Source: Bacteroidota bacterium (GTDB taxonomy: Bacteria; Bacteroidota; Bacteroidia; Chitinophagales; Chitinophagaceae). Taken from it: a stretch of 5,525 bases of DNA. Made by a program: the position numbers and the translations under genes. The notes under the pieces are model-generated. The model saw only the letters and a program-made list of their open reading frames with translations. It was not told the origin of the DNA and searched no databases. Location of the stretch: NCBI GenBank assembly GCA_026391115.1, contig JAPLER010000023.1, positions 1-5,525 of the forward strand. Reading direction: 5' to 3'. Position 1 is the stretch's first letter. The number at the start of each line of letters is the position of its first letter. Shown here in pieces: positions 1 to 5,233 of the stretch.

Positions 1-130
1 GTGCCACACCCATAGCGATGAGTACCAACAAGGTAAATAGTACACCAACATCTGCCATGCTTCTAAATGGAATCACGTTATAACTATAATCGCAACTTAA
101 TTTGTATGGAAATAATAGCAAACCAAAATA
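1..130 (-). pseudogene. Internal fragment of a TMTC-like polytopic membrane protein (5' end lost, 3' end outside window)
   Basis: Read on the minus strand from about base 130 to the left edge, one frame gives LLLFPYKLSCDYSYNVIPF, then RSMADVG and a hydrophobic stretch VLFTLLVLIAMGVA. The LLxFPxxLSxDYSxNxIP pattern is what I know from the DUF1736/TMTC-like region of membrane glycosyltransferase-type proteins with C-terminal tetratricopeptide repeats, common in Bacteroidota. The last stretch would be a transmembrane helix. The frame is open back to a TAA at 158-160, and the only start-like codons are GTG at 76-74 and ATG at 58-56. The family signature lies before both, so the true N-terminus is missing. 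The fragment is out of frame with the gene ending at 84, which overlaps it. A new short membrane protein starting at the ATG at 58 is possible but would not explain the signature upstream. The family assignment is from memory of the motif. Confidence 0.55.
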
Positions 131-671
131 TTTCAAATTGATGAAAATCTCTTTCTGTTAAATAGTTTGAAAATTCAAAATTAAATTTGTTTTTTATTAT
201 AGACGGAATTGCTGTTCCATTGAAATTTAAAATATTTAAATCTTCAATATTTGTATTGTATTCGTGTAAATCTGGGAAAATTATAATGGTAATATCAGAT
301 TCCGTGTTACAGGCAAAGTTGCCATAGTTTATTGTAATAGCATGTTGTATTGGTTTGGGTACAATGCTCATTTTTTTTACAGCCACTATTCTACTACCAA
401 CAGTACATAAGTTTATATACCAACAAACCAAAGATTCCCAAGCAGTTCCTCCAGCTGATAATTCACCTTGTCCTCTTCCGCTACCTCCAGTTGATTTAAA
501 AATATCGGATAAATGGTCGCCTAAATTTATGATTTGATTTTCACCATAATTATTTCCTAACAGTCTAAGAATTTCTGGCTGCCAGGTTTGCCAACAAGTT
601 TGGAAAGTATTTGTGCTAAAAATATTTTCAATTGCAAGCTTTCTAAATTGGTCTGGTATCGTGTTATACAT
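84..671 (-). CDS. Restriction-endonuclease-like protein, apparently truncated at its C-terminus
   Basis: This is an open frame of 195 residues starting at ATG 671-669. A Gly/Ser-rich turn (TGGSGRGQGELSAGG, residues 61-75) precedes AWESLVCWYINLC (77-89), an acidic-residue helix as seen at the start of PD-(D/E)xK nuclease cores. TESDITIIIFPD (123-134) could supply the metal-binding aspartate of motif II (D126). RDFHQFEI (174-181) would then lead into the strand carrying the (E/Q)xK lysine, but the family-like reading stops there. The last 14 or so residues are an out-of-frame reading of the adjacent membrane-protein fragment. My recollection is that intact relatives continue with a QCK-type strand; this is unverified. 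No methyltransferase gene is adjacent. The spacer before the start codon has no Shine-Dalgarno sequence, as is usual in Bacteroidota. If truncated as proposed, the enzyme would lack its catalytic lysine and be inactive. The nuclease assignment is an inference; that the frame is a real gene is firmer. Confidence 0.55.
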   Translation of the reverse strand: MYNTIPDQFRKLAIENIFSTNTFQTCWQTWQPEILRLLGNNYGENQIINLGDHLSDIFKSTGGSGRGQGELSAGGTAWESLVCWYINLCTVGSRIVAVKKMSIVPKPIQHAITINYGNFACNTESDITIIIFPDLHEYNTNIEDLNILNFNGTAIPSIIKNKFNFEFSNYLTERDFHQFEIFWFAIISIQIKLRL

Positions 672-849
672 AATAGTGCAATCAATTTTGGAGTTTTAAT
701 TTATGCGTTAAAAAATATGTTTAGTTATTTCATTAAATATTGCAGCGAATTTAAGGGGTGTAATAGTTGATATAGTATGTTGTCGTAAAAATGTTGTATA
801 GTGTTGTTATTTACTACAACAAAACATCCAAAAAACAATATGCGTTTGC

Positions 850-857
850 TATCTTTG
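850..857 (+). promoter_or_regulatory. Bacteroidota-type -7 promoter element (TATCTTTG)
   Basis: TATCTTTG matches the TAnnTTTG -7 consensus of the Bacteroidota primary sigma factor. It sits 18 bp before the ATG at 876, giving a predicted leader of roughly a dozen bases. No TTG -33 element is evident at the usual distance, so only half of the promoter is supported. Its position downstream of the earlier in-frame candidates GTG 801 and ATG 840 is the main argument for starting the aminotransferase at 876. Confidence 0.45.
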
Positions 858-875
858 CTACAAACTAACTACTGT

Positions 876-2135
876 ATGGCAAAATTGAGTACACTGGCAG
901 AAACACTTATAGGCAGCGAAATAGTAAAACTTGGAAATGCAATTAGCGAACGCATTAGAAATGGAGAACATATTTACAACTATACCATTGGCGATTTTAA
1001 TCCTGCTATTTTTCCTATTCCCTCAGAGTTAGAACATCAAATAATAAAAGCATATCAGGAACATCACACCAACTATCCTCCTGGAGATGGCGTTTTTGAA
1101 TTAAGAGAAGCGGTAAGCAGTTTTTTAAAAGATTGGGAAGGATTGGAATATGATGTTACCGAAATTCAAATTGCAAGCGGCGGTCGTCCATTAATTTATG
1201 CAATTTTTAGAACATTAGTTGATGCTGGAGATAAAGTAATTTATGCTGCTCCAAGTTGGAACAACAATCACTATACGCATATGACCAATGGCGAACATTG
1301 TATAATAGAATGCTCTCCAGAAAACAACTTTATGCCCACAGCAAATGATATAGCCCCACATTTACAAGGAGCTACATTATTATGCTTGTGTAGCCCACAA
1401 AACCCTACAGGCACAACACTTACAAAGGAAAGTCTTGAAGAAATTTGTGATTTGGTATTACAAGAAAATACAAGAAGAGGTGATGATGAAAAGAAGTTGT
1501 ATGTAATGTTTGACCAAATGTATTGGACACTAACTTTTGGCGAAACCAAACACTATAATCCTGTGAGCCTGCGTCCACAAATGAAAGCGTACACCATTTT
1601 TGTTGATGGTATATCAAAAGCATTTAGTGCTACAGGTGTGCGAGTGGGTTGGAGTATGGGGCCAGCACATATTATTAATAAAATGAAAGCACTGTTGAGT
1701 CATTTGGGTGCTTGGGCACCAATGGCAGAACAAAAAGCTGTAGCAAAATATTTGCTGGATACAAAGAATATAGAAAATTATTTTTTGTGGTTTAAGGCAG
1801 AAGTGGAGTTACGTTTAAATAGAATTTACGCAGGCATTATTCATTTAAAAAATAAAGGTTATAATGTTGATGCAATTGCACCACAAGCTGCAATTTATTT
1901 AACCATAAAAATAGATTTAGTAGGTAAAACAACAGCCGAAGGCAAGCTACTTGAAAAACAAAGTGATGTTACCGATTATTTATTGAGTGAAGCTAAATTG
2001 GCTATTGTACCATTTAGTGCATTTGGTGCAAGTGCCAACAGTAGTTGGTATAGAGTAAGTGTAGGTGTTGTAAAGCTTGATGATATTGAAACTGTAATGG
2101 AAATGCTTGAAAAAGCATTAAGCAGGTTGAGCTAA
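876..2135 (+). CDS. Class I/II PLP-dependent aminotransferase
   Basis: This is a cytoplasmic fold-type I aminotransferase of 419 residues, which transfers an amino group between an amino acid and a 2-oxo acid through pyridoxal 5'-phosphate. The substrate cannot be read from the sequence; an aspartate- or aromatic-type acceptor is plausible. Visible landmarks, numbered from ATG 876: NYPPGDGVFELREAV (66-80), SGGRP in the cofactor phosphate loop (101-105), the ring-stacking aromatic W128 in PSWNNNHY, SPQNPTGT with N176, FDQMYW with D213 and Y216, the Schiff-base lysine K248 in DGISKAF, R256 in the cofactor-binding segment, and R393 in WYRVSVG for the substrate carboxylate. All expected catalytic residues are present and the length is normal for the family. 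The frame extends upstream to GTG 801, with another ATG at 840. I chose 876 because MAKLSTLAE starts the conserved protein and a -7 element lies at 850-857. The 3' end overlaps the convergent gene by 4 bp. Confidence 0.93.
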   Translation: MAKLSTLAETLIGSEIVKLGNAISERIRNGEHIYNYTIGDFNPAIFPIPSELEHQIIKAYQEHHTNYPPGDGVFELREAVSSFLKDWEGLEYDVTEIQIASGGRPLIYAIFRTLVDAGDKVIYAAPSWNNNHYTHMTNGEHCIIECSPENNFMPTANDIAPHLQGATLLCLCSPQNPTGTTLTKESLEEICDLVLQENTRRGDDEKKLYVMFDQMYWTLTFGETKHYNPVSLRPQMKAYTIFVDGISKAFSATGVRVGWSMGPAHIINKMKALLSHLGAWAPMAEQKAVAKYLLDTKNIENYFLWFKAEVELRLNRIYAGIIHLKNKGYNVDAIAPQAAIYLTIKIDLVGKTTAEGKLLEKQSDVTDYLLSEAKLAIVPFSAFGASANSSWYRVSVGVVKLDDIETVMEMLEKALSRLS

Positions 2136-2380
2136 TTTTTATTGCAGATAAAAACAAAAGCCTTTGCATTGGCTTTATTAATATAGTAAGCCACCCTTTC
2201 TTGCGAAGTGTAAACTTTATATTTATTTAAGTCGAACACCTCTGTTGCGTTGCAAATTACGCCTAAGTTTTCGGCTCTAAACAATACTGTATTTAAGCCA
2301 ACAATAGTTTGCTCAAGTTCTTCTTGATTAATAAGATTTTTCTTTGTAATAACAAGTAAATCTCGGTTAAAATTTTTCAT
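2132..2380 (-). CDS. Small protein of unknown function (82 aa)
   Basis: I do not recognise this protein. It starts MKNFNRDLLVITKK and ends in INKANAKAFVFICNKN. It has no signal peptide or membrane helix, is mixed hydrophobic/charged, and looks like a small soluble alpha/beta protein. Cysteines at residues 43 and 79 show no metal-binding spacing. It is the second gene of a two-gene minus-strand unit: the stop of the upstream lipoprotein gene lies 12 bp before this ATG. Its TAG (2134-2132) overlaps the TAA of the convergent aminotransferase by 4 bp in the shared CTAA, so the two transcripts must run into each other. An MK start, reasonable composition and the close spacing support a real gene, but a chance antisense frame cannot be excluded. 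Confidence 0.6.
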   Translation of the reverse strand: MKNFNRDLLVITKKNLINQEELEQTIVGLNTVLFRAENLGVICNATEVFDLNKYKVYTSQERVAYYINKANAKAFVFICNKN

Positions 2381-2392
2381 ATTTCAAAGGCA

Positions 2393-2515
2393 TTAAATCG
2401 CTTTTCTAACAGGACAAAGGCATTGTTTACCATAAGCATTTCTGCGACAAGATGTAAGCACAACACTTGCAATTAATGCAATACAACAAATGGCAAATAC
2501 TTTTTTCTTTATCAT
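2393..2515 (-). CDS. Tiny lipoprotein (40 aa) with a Cys-rich tail
   Basis: ATG at 2515-2513 opens a 40-residue frame: a basic start MIKKK, a hydrophobic core FAICCIALIASVV, then the lipobox LTSC with the acylated cysteine at position 23. The mature part is only 18 residues, RRNAYGKQCLCPVRKAI after the cysteine, with a second and third cysteine in QCLCP. This is a complete type II (lipoprotein) signal peptide attached to almost nothing. Very small lipoproteins with a TSC lipobox and a YG..CP-like tail are recurrent in Bacteroidota and mostly uncharacterised; that resemblance is from memory. After processing the peptide would be anchored in the inner or outer membrane. It precedes the 82-residue gene by 12 bp and is probably co-transcribed with it. 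The strong signal-peptide grammar makes chance unlikely. Confidence 0.75.
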   Translation of the reverse strand: MIKKKVFAICCIALIASVVLTSCRRNAYGKQCLCPVRKAI

Positions 2516-2532
2516 AACAATCGCTAAACTAA

Positions 2533-2546
2533 ATGTTTTAAAACAT
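2533..2546. promoter_or_regulatory. Perfect 14-bp palindrome between divergent genes
   Basis: ATGTTTTAAAACAT reads identically on both strands. It lies 17 bp upstream of the tiny lipoprotein start at 2515 and about 32 bp before the expected glycosyltransferase start, so it could be a shared operator. On the minus strand a TTGAC lies just upstream and a degenerate -7-like TAGTTTAG just downstream, which would place the palindrome in the promoter spacer. The region is very AT-rich, so a chance palindrome is possible. Confidence 0.35.
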
Positions 2547-2578
2547 AAATTTGTCAATTATAAAATTTTTTAGAAAAA

Positions 2579-3654
2579 ATTAACAAATCAACTATTTTAA
2601 TTGCACCATTAGATTGGGGCTTGGGACACACCACACGCTGCATTCCTATAATTAAAACGCTGAAAAATGCAAATTATGATGTGGTGGTTGCTTGTTGCCC
2701 AAAACAAAAGCAATTATTGCAGCAAGAATTTACAGATTTACAGCTTATAGATTTGTTTGGTTACAATATTTCTTATGCCAATAATAAATTTATTTTTATA
2801 TTAAAAATCATTCTTCAAATTCCTAAGATTTTATATTGTATTTATAAAGAAAATAAATGGCTGAACGATTACATCAACACCCATAAAATAGATGTTGTGA
2901 TTAGCGATAATAGATATGGTTTATTTAATAAAAAAATTAAAAGCGTTTTTATAACACATCAGCTTGTAATTAAAGCGGGCAATAGGTTTATAGAAAATAT
3001 ATTGCAAAAAATTAATTATAGTTTTATCAATAAATTTAATACGTGCTGGGTGCCAGATTTTGCTGATGAAAATAATATAGCAGGTGAACTTTCTCACCCA
3101 CTAAAAATGCCAAAAATTCTAGTAAAATATATTGGTGCTTTAAGTAGATTTTATAAAGTAGAAATAGATATAAAATACGACTTATGTGTGCTTTTATCTG
3201 GCCCAGAACCACAAAGAACTTTGCTTGAAAACTTGAAAAAAAGTTGTTAAATCAACTTAATCATTTAAAAGATAAGAAAATACTTTTTGTAAGAGGATTG
3301 CCTACAAGTAATGATATTATTAAACATTCTAATTGTACTATTAAAAATCATTTATCTGGACAAGATTTGCAAAAAGCCATTTGCAGTAGCAATATTGTTG
3401 TAGCAAGAAGTGGTTATACAACAGTAATGGAGTTGTTGCATCTTCAAAAAACAATGATTTTGATACCAACACCAATGCAAACAGAGCAAGAATATTTAGC
3501 ACAATATTTAAGCAATAAAAAAATGTGTATTTATTACAATCAAAAAAATATCGATATTCTAAAAGCTTTTGATGATGCCGCTGCTTTTAACCCACAATTT
3601 AATCTTCAAAAAAATTCACCTATAAATATTGTAGAGCTTGTAGCAAGTTTATAG
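2579..3654 (+). pseudogene. MurG-like (GT-B fold) glycosyltransferase, no ATG and frameshifted
   Basis: Two adjacent frames together encode one glycosyltransferase of about 358 residues, a normal length. The N-terminal half has ILIAPLDWGLGHTTRCIP (bases 2594-2647), the GxGH loop of MurG/GT28-like enzymes, and VVISDNRYGLF. It ends with LLSGPEPQR before a TAA at 3248-3250. The C-terminal half, in the -1 frame, has FVRGLP, NHLSGQDLQKAI, ARSGYTTVMELL and LIPTPMQTEQEYLAQ, the nucleotide-sugar binding region. Adding one A to the A7 run at 3236-3242 would join the halves. There is no ATG, GTG or TTG before the conserved core: the frame opens at 2564 after a stop, and ATT at 2579 occupies the expected start (INKSTILIAP). 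TTG at 2621 lies inside the GxGH loop and cannot be the true start. Two lesions in an otherwise clean sequence suggest recent inactivation; an ATT start plus a sequencing error is the alternative. Donor and acceptor are unknown. Confidence 0.8.
3236..3242 (+). other. A7 homopolymer at the glycosyltransferase frameshift
   Basis: The run of seven A residues sits exactly where the reading frame must change. Upstream it is read as TTG AAA AAA AGT TGT TAA. One extra A gives K-K-K-L-L-N-Q, continuing directly into the second half. The run is a classic site for polymerase slippage, sequencing miscount or transcriptional slippage. A ribosomal -1 slip over G AAA AAA is mechanistically possible, but there is no obvious stimulatory hairpin. 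Confidence 0.7.
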
Positions 3655-3664
3655 CCATTACAAT

Positions 3665-3698
3665 ATTAACAGCAGTTAAACGTTTTAGTAATGTTAAT
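3665..3698. promoter_or_regulatory. 34-bp interrupted dyad before the lipoprotein gene
   Basis: ATTAACA at 3665-3671 is mirrored by TGTTAAT at 3692-3698. The exact centre is the 8-bp palindrome AAACGTTT (3678-3685). The two 6-base spacers between are only weakly complementary. The element fills most of the 52-bp gap between the glycosyltransferase stop and the ATG at 3707. It could be an operator for the lipoprotein gene or a weak RNA hairpin. It has no GC-rich stem or following T-run, so it is not a standard terminator. Confidence 0.35.
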
Positions 3699-3706
3699 CT
3701 GTACCA

Positions 3707-4639
3707 ATGAGTTATTCTATCTCTCGAATTCTCTTTACTTTATTTATTATATTCACCATTATAGGCTGTACCAAATATGTTGGTGCCAATAAAACAGCCA
3801 CAACTACTACAGCATCAACATCTGGTAGTGGAGCAACGCCTTTAGGTTCTGGAGGTTCAAGTTCAGGCTCTGGTGGTTCAGGCTCAAGTGGAAGCGGGGG
3901 CTCTGGTTCAACTGGAAGTGGTGGTGGTAGTACAGGTTCTGGTACAGGAAGTGGTGGCACTGGTAGTGGTTCAAGTGGTAGTGGTGGCTCTGGTTCTTCG
4001 GGTGGAGGAAGTTCTGTTGGTTCTGGCTCTTCTGGAAGTGGTGGTTCTGGCACAGGTGGAAACCAAATAGCACAAGTATATATCCAAGGATTAAATTATA
4101 GTACAGTATCTAATGTTACAATGTGGGCAGATAGTTTGAACTTGCTTGGTGGTGGTTATTATACTACTGTTAATGCTGGAAGTGTTAAGGTTGGAGCAAA
4201 GTATGGCAATAATGAAACATTAAATGTGGGGACTTATCTTTTAACTCCATATTCATATTATTCCTTAATCATTTTTGATGGAACCCAAATTGCAGGCACC
4301 ATTTTACCAAATGGAACAAGTACACCTGGAACAAACAGAGCATATATAAGATTTATTGATTTAGACGCTACAACAAAAACTTCAAATATGATTTGTTCTG
4401 CTGTTAGCTATATGGATAGTAGCTGGTTTATGAATAGACATTATGTAGATCATCAAACAGACACAACGTTAACACAATTTAAAGATATTTATGCTACAGA
4501 CAATACTATTACATTTAAAATAAATAATCAAATTGTTAAGAATTTTCAATACAAATTTGATCAAGGAAAAAAGTACACCATTTTTGCTTTAGCCGATGCT
4601 TCGGGCGGTTCAAAATGTTATATTGCCAGACATAACTAA
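3707..4639 (+). CDS. Lipoprotein with long Ser/Gly-rich linker and beta-rich C-terminal domain
   Basis: This envelope protein has 310 residues. Residues 1-21 form a type II signal peptide: RILFTLFIIFTIIGC with lipobox IIGC and acylated Cys21. A Thr/Ala/Ser-rich stretch follows, then an almost pure Gly/Ser/Thr linker from about residue 40 to 118. The C-terminal part (about 119-310) is rich in predicted beta strands: VYIQGLN, GSVKVGA, YSYYSLIIFDGTQIAGTIL, RAYIRFIDLD and KYTIFALA. Its layout recalls DUF4397-type beta-sandwich domains, but I cannot confirm membership. The linker probably holds this domain away from the membrane. No acidic surface-export signal follows the cysteine, so which face it sits on is unclear. 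DSL (142-144) and DTT (252-254) fit the Bacteroidota O-glycosylation motif D(S/T)(A/I/L/V/M/T). It precedes the ECF sigma gene by 60 bp on the same strand and could belong to that regulon. Its ligand or function is unknown. Confidence 0.85.
   Translation: MSYSISRILFTLFIIFTIIGCTKYVGANKTATTTTASTSGSGATPLGSGGSSSGSGGSGSSGSGGSGSTGSGGGSTGSGTGSGGTGSGSSGSGGSGSSGGGSSVGSGSSGSGGSGTGGNQIAQVYIQGLNYSTVSNVTMWADSLNLLGGGYYTTVNAGSVKVGAKYGNNETLNVGTYLLTPYSYYSLIIFDGTQIAGTILPNGTSTPGTNRAYIRFIDLDATTKTSNMICSAVSYMDSSWFMNRHYVDHQTDTTLTQFKDIYATDNTITFKINNQIVKNFQYKFDQGKKYTIFALADASGGSKCYIARHN
3824..4060 (+). repeat. Low-complexity Gly/Ser-coding tract
   Basis: About 79 codons are almost entirely Gly and Ser with a few Thr, built from imperfect 6-9-base units such as GGTTCTGGT, GGTAGTGGT and GGAAGTGGT. 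The tract is much richer in G than its surroundings. Because the units lack stop codons in several frames, long meaningless readings are open through it on both strands. Codons are mixed (GGT, GGC, GGA, GGG; TCT, TCA, AGT, AGC), so this is not a pure tandem repeat, but it is repetitive enough to change length by recombination. Confidence 0.9.
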
Positions 4640-4682
4640 AAGTTTTCGATTTTTTGAAATCCATTTACAATAATGCTGCGTA

Positions 4683-4690
4683 TATATTTG
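4683..4690 (+). promoter_or_regulatory. Bacteroidota-type -7 promoter element (TATATTTG) for the sigma factor
   Basis: TATATTTG is a full match to TAnnTTTG and ends 9 bp before the TTG start codon at 4700. Transcription would begin about 5 bases before the start, giving a nearly leaderless mRNA. The best upstream TTTG (4653-4656) is 26 bp away, longer than the usual spacing of about 20, so the -33 part is weak. Confidence 0.5.
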
Positions 4691-4699
4691 TAGTCTATT

Positions 4700-5233
4700 T
4701 TGAGCCAGAACAATTTACATATAATCTCTATAGAACTTTTAAAAGCTAAAGACAAAAAAGCTTTTGAGGAGTTGTACGATAAATATAGTGGAGCATTGTT
4801 TAGTATAATACTTAGAATAGTAAACAATACAGAAGCAGCTGAAGATGTATTGCAAGAAGGATTTTTGAAAATATGGCGTAACATTGAAAGTTTTGACAGT
4901 GGTAAGTCTACCATTTTTACCTGGATGCTTAACATTTGTAAAAACACAGCAATTGACGCTCTTAGAAAAAACAATTCTCGCCCATCAATCCAAACAGATA
5001 CAGACAACGTAAGTATTCAAGAGATTAACTCAACGCAAACAAATGTTGATTTAATTGGTGTAAAAAATTCTTTAAAATATCTTAGTACCGAACAAAGTTT
5101 AGCCATACAAGCAGTTTACTTCACTGGATTAACACACGAAGAAGCAGCTCAAGAACTCAATATTCCTCTTGGAACATTAAAAACAAGAATAAGAAACGGT
5201 ATAGCCAATTTAAAAAATGTGTTTAAAAAATAA
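4700..5233 (+). CDS. ECF-family RNA polymerase sigma factor
   Basis: This sigma-70 family group 4 (ECF) factor of 177 residues directs RNA polymerase to a stress- or envelope-responsive regulon. Region 2 spans about residues 18-90: AFEELYDKYSGALFSIILR, then AAEDVLQEGFLKIWRNIESF (core binding), then STIFTWMLNICKNTAIDALRK (-10 recognition and melting). An acidic, Asn/Thr-rich linker (91-115) is followed by region 4 (about 122-175): LSTEQSLAIQAVYF, then THEEAAQELNIPLGTLKTRI, the -35-binding helix-turn-helix, then LKNVFKK. Both domains are complete and the length is standard. The start is TTG: an in-frame TAG lies at 4691-4693 and no ATG occurs before the conserved core (only the rare ATT at 4697 as an alternative). 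It is coupled to the anti-sigma gene through TAATG, sharing one base. A -7 element lies just upstream. The specific regulon is unknown. Confidence 0.93.
   Translation: MSQNNLHIISIELLKAKDKKAFEELYDKYSGALFSIILRIVNNTEAAEDVLQEGFLKIWRNIESFDSGKSTIFTWMLNICKNTAIDALRKNNSRPSIQTDTDNVSIQEINSTQTNVDLIGVKNSLKYLSTEQSLAIQAVYFTGLTHEEAAQELNIPLGTLKTRIRNGIANLKNVFKK

Noticed and set aside
588..770. Plus-strand open frame of 60 codons across the divergent spacer
   Set aside because: It runs antisense to the start of the endonuclease-like gene, has no recognisable motif, and its second half covers an AT-rich intergenic stretch.
672..800. Possible missing N-terminal part of the membrane protein on the far side of the endonuclease-like gene, which would imply an insertion
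   Set aside because: Minus-strand readings here are broken by several stops and show nothing like the membrane protein, so a simple insertion into that gene is not supported; a deletion or chimera fits better.
778..821. Repeated TGTTGT hexamers (778, 792, 802) with a 6-bp inverted match ACAACA at 816-821
   Set aside because: Short, irregularly spaced and low complexity; expected by chance in this composition.
1271..1623. Minus-strand open frames inside the aminotransferase
   Set aside because: They are antisense shadows of a strongly conserved coding frame and show no domain or signal.
3230..3252. Programmed -1 ribosomal frameshifting as the main explanation for the split glycosyltransferase
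   Set aside because: The heptamer is G AAA AAA rather than an optimal site, no stimulatory stem-loop is apparent, and this family is not known to use recoding; an indel in A7 plus the missing ATG is simpler.
3712..4073. Long minus-strand and alternative plus-strand frames rich in Pro/Glu, His/Asn or Val through the lipoprotein gene
   Set aside because: They result from the stop-free Gly/Ser-coding repeats read in other frames; composition is a pure repeat artefact.
4648..4661. Small hairpin GATTT-TTTG-AAATC after the lipoprotein stop as a terminator
   Set aside because: A 5-bp AT-rich stem without a following T-run is too weak to call a terminator.
4636..5007. Minus-strand open frame across the sigma factor gene, and another at 5281-5463 across the anti-sigma gene
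   Set aside because: Both are antisense to clearly conserved coding sequence and have no recognisable features.
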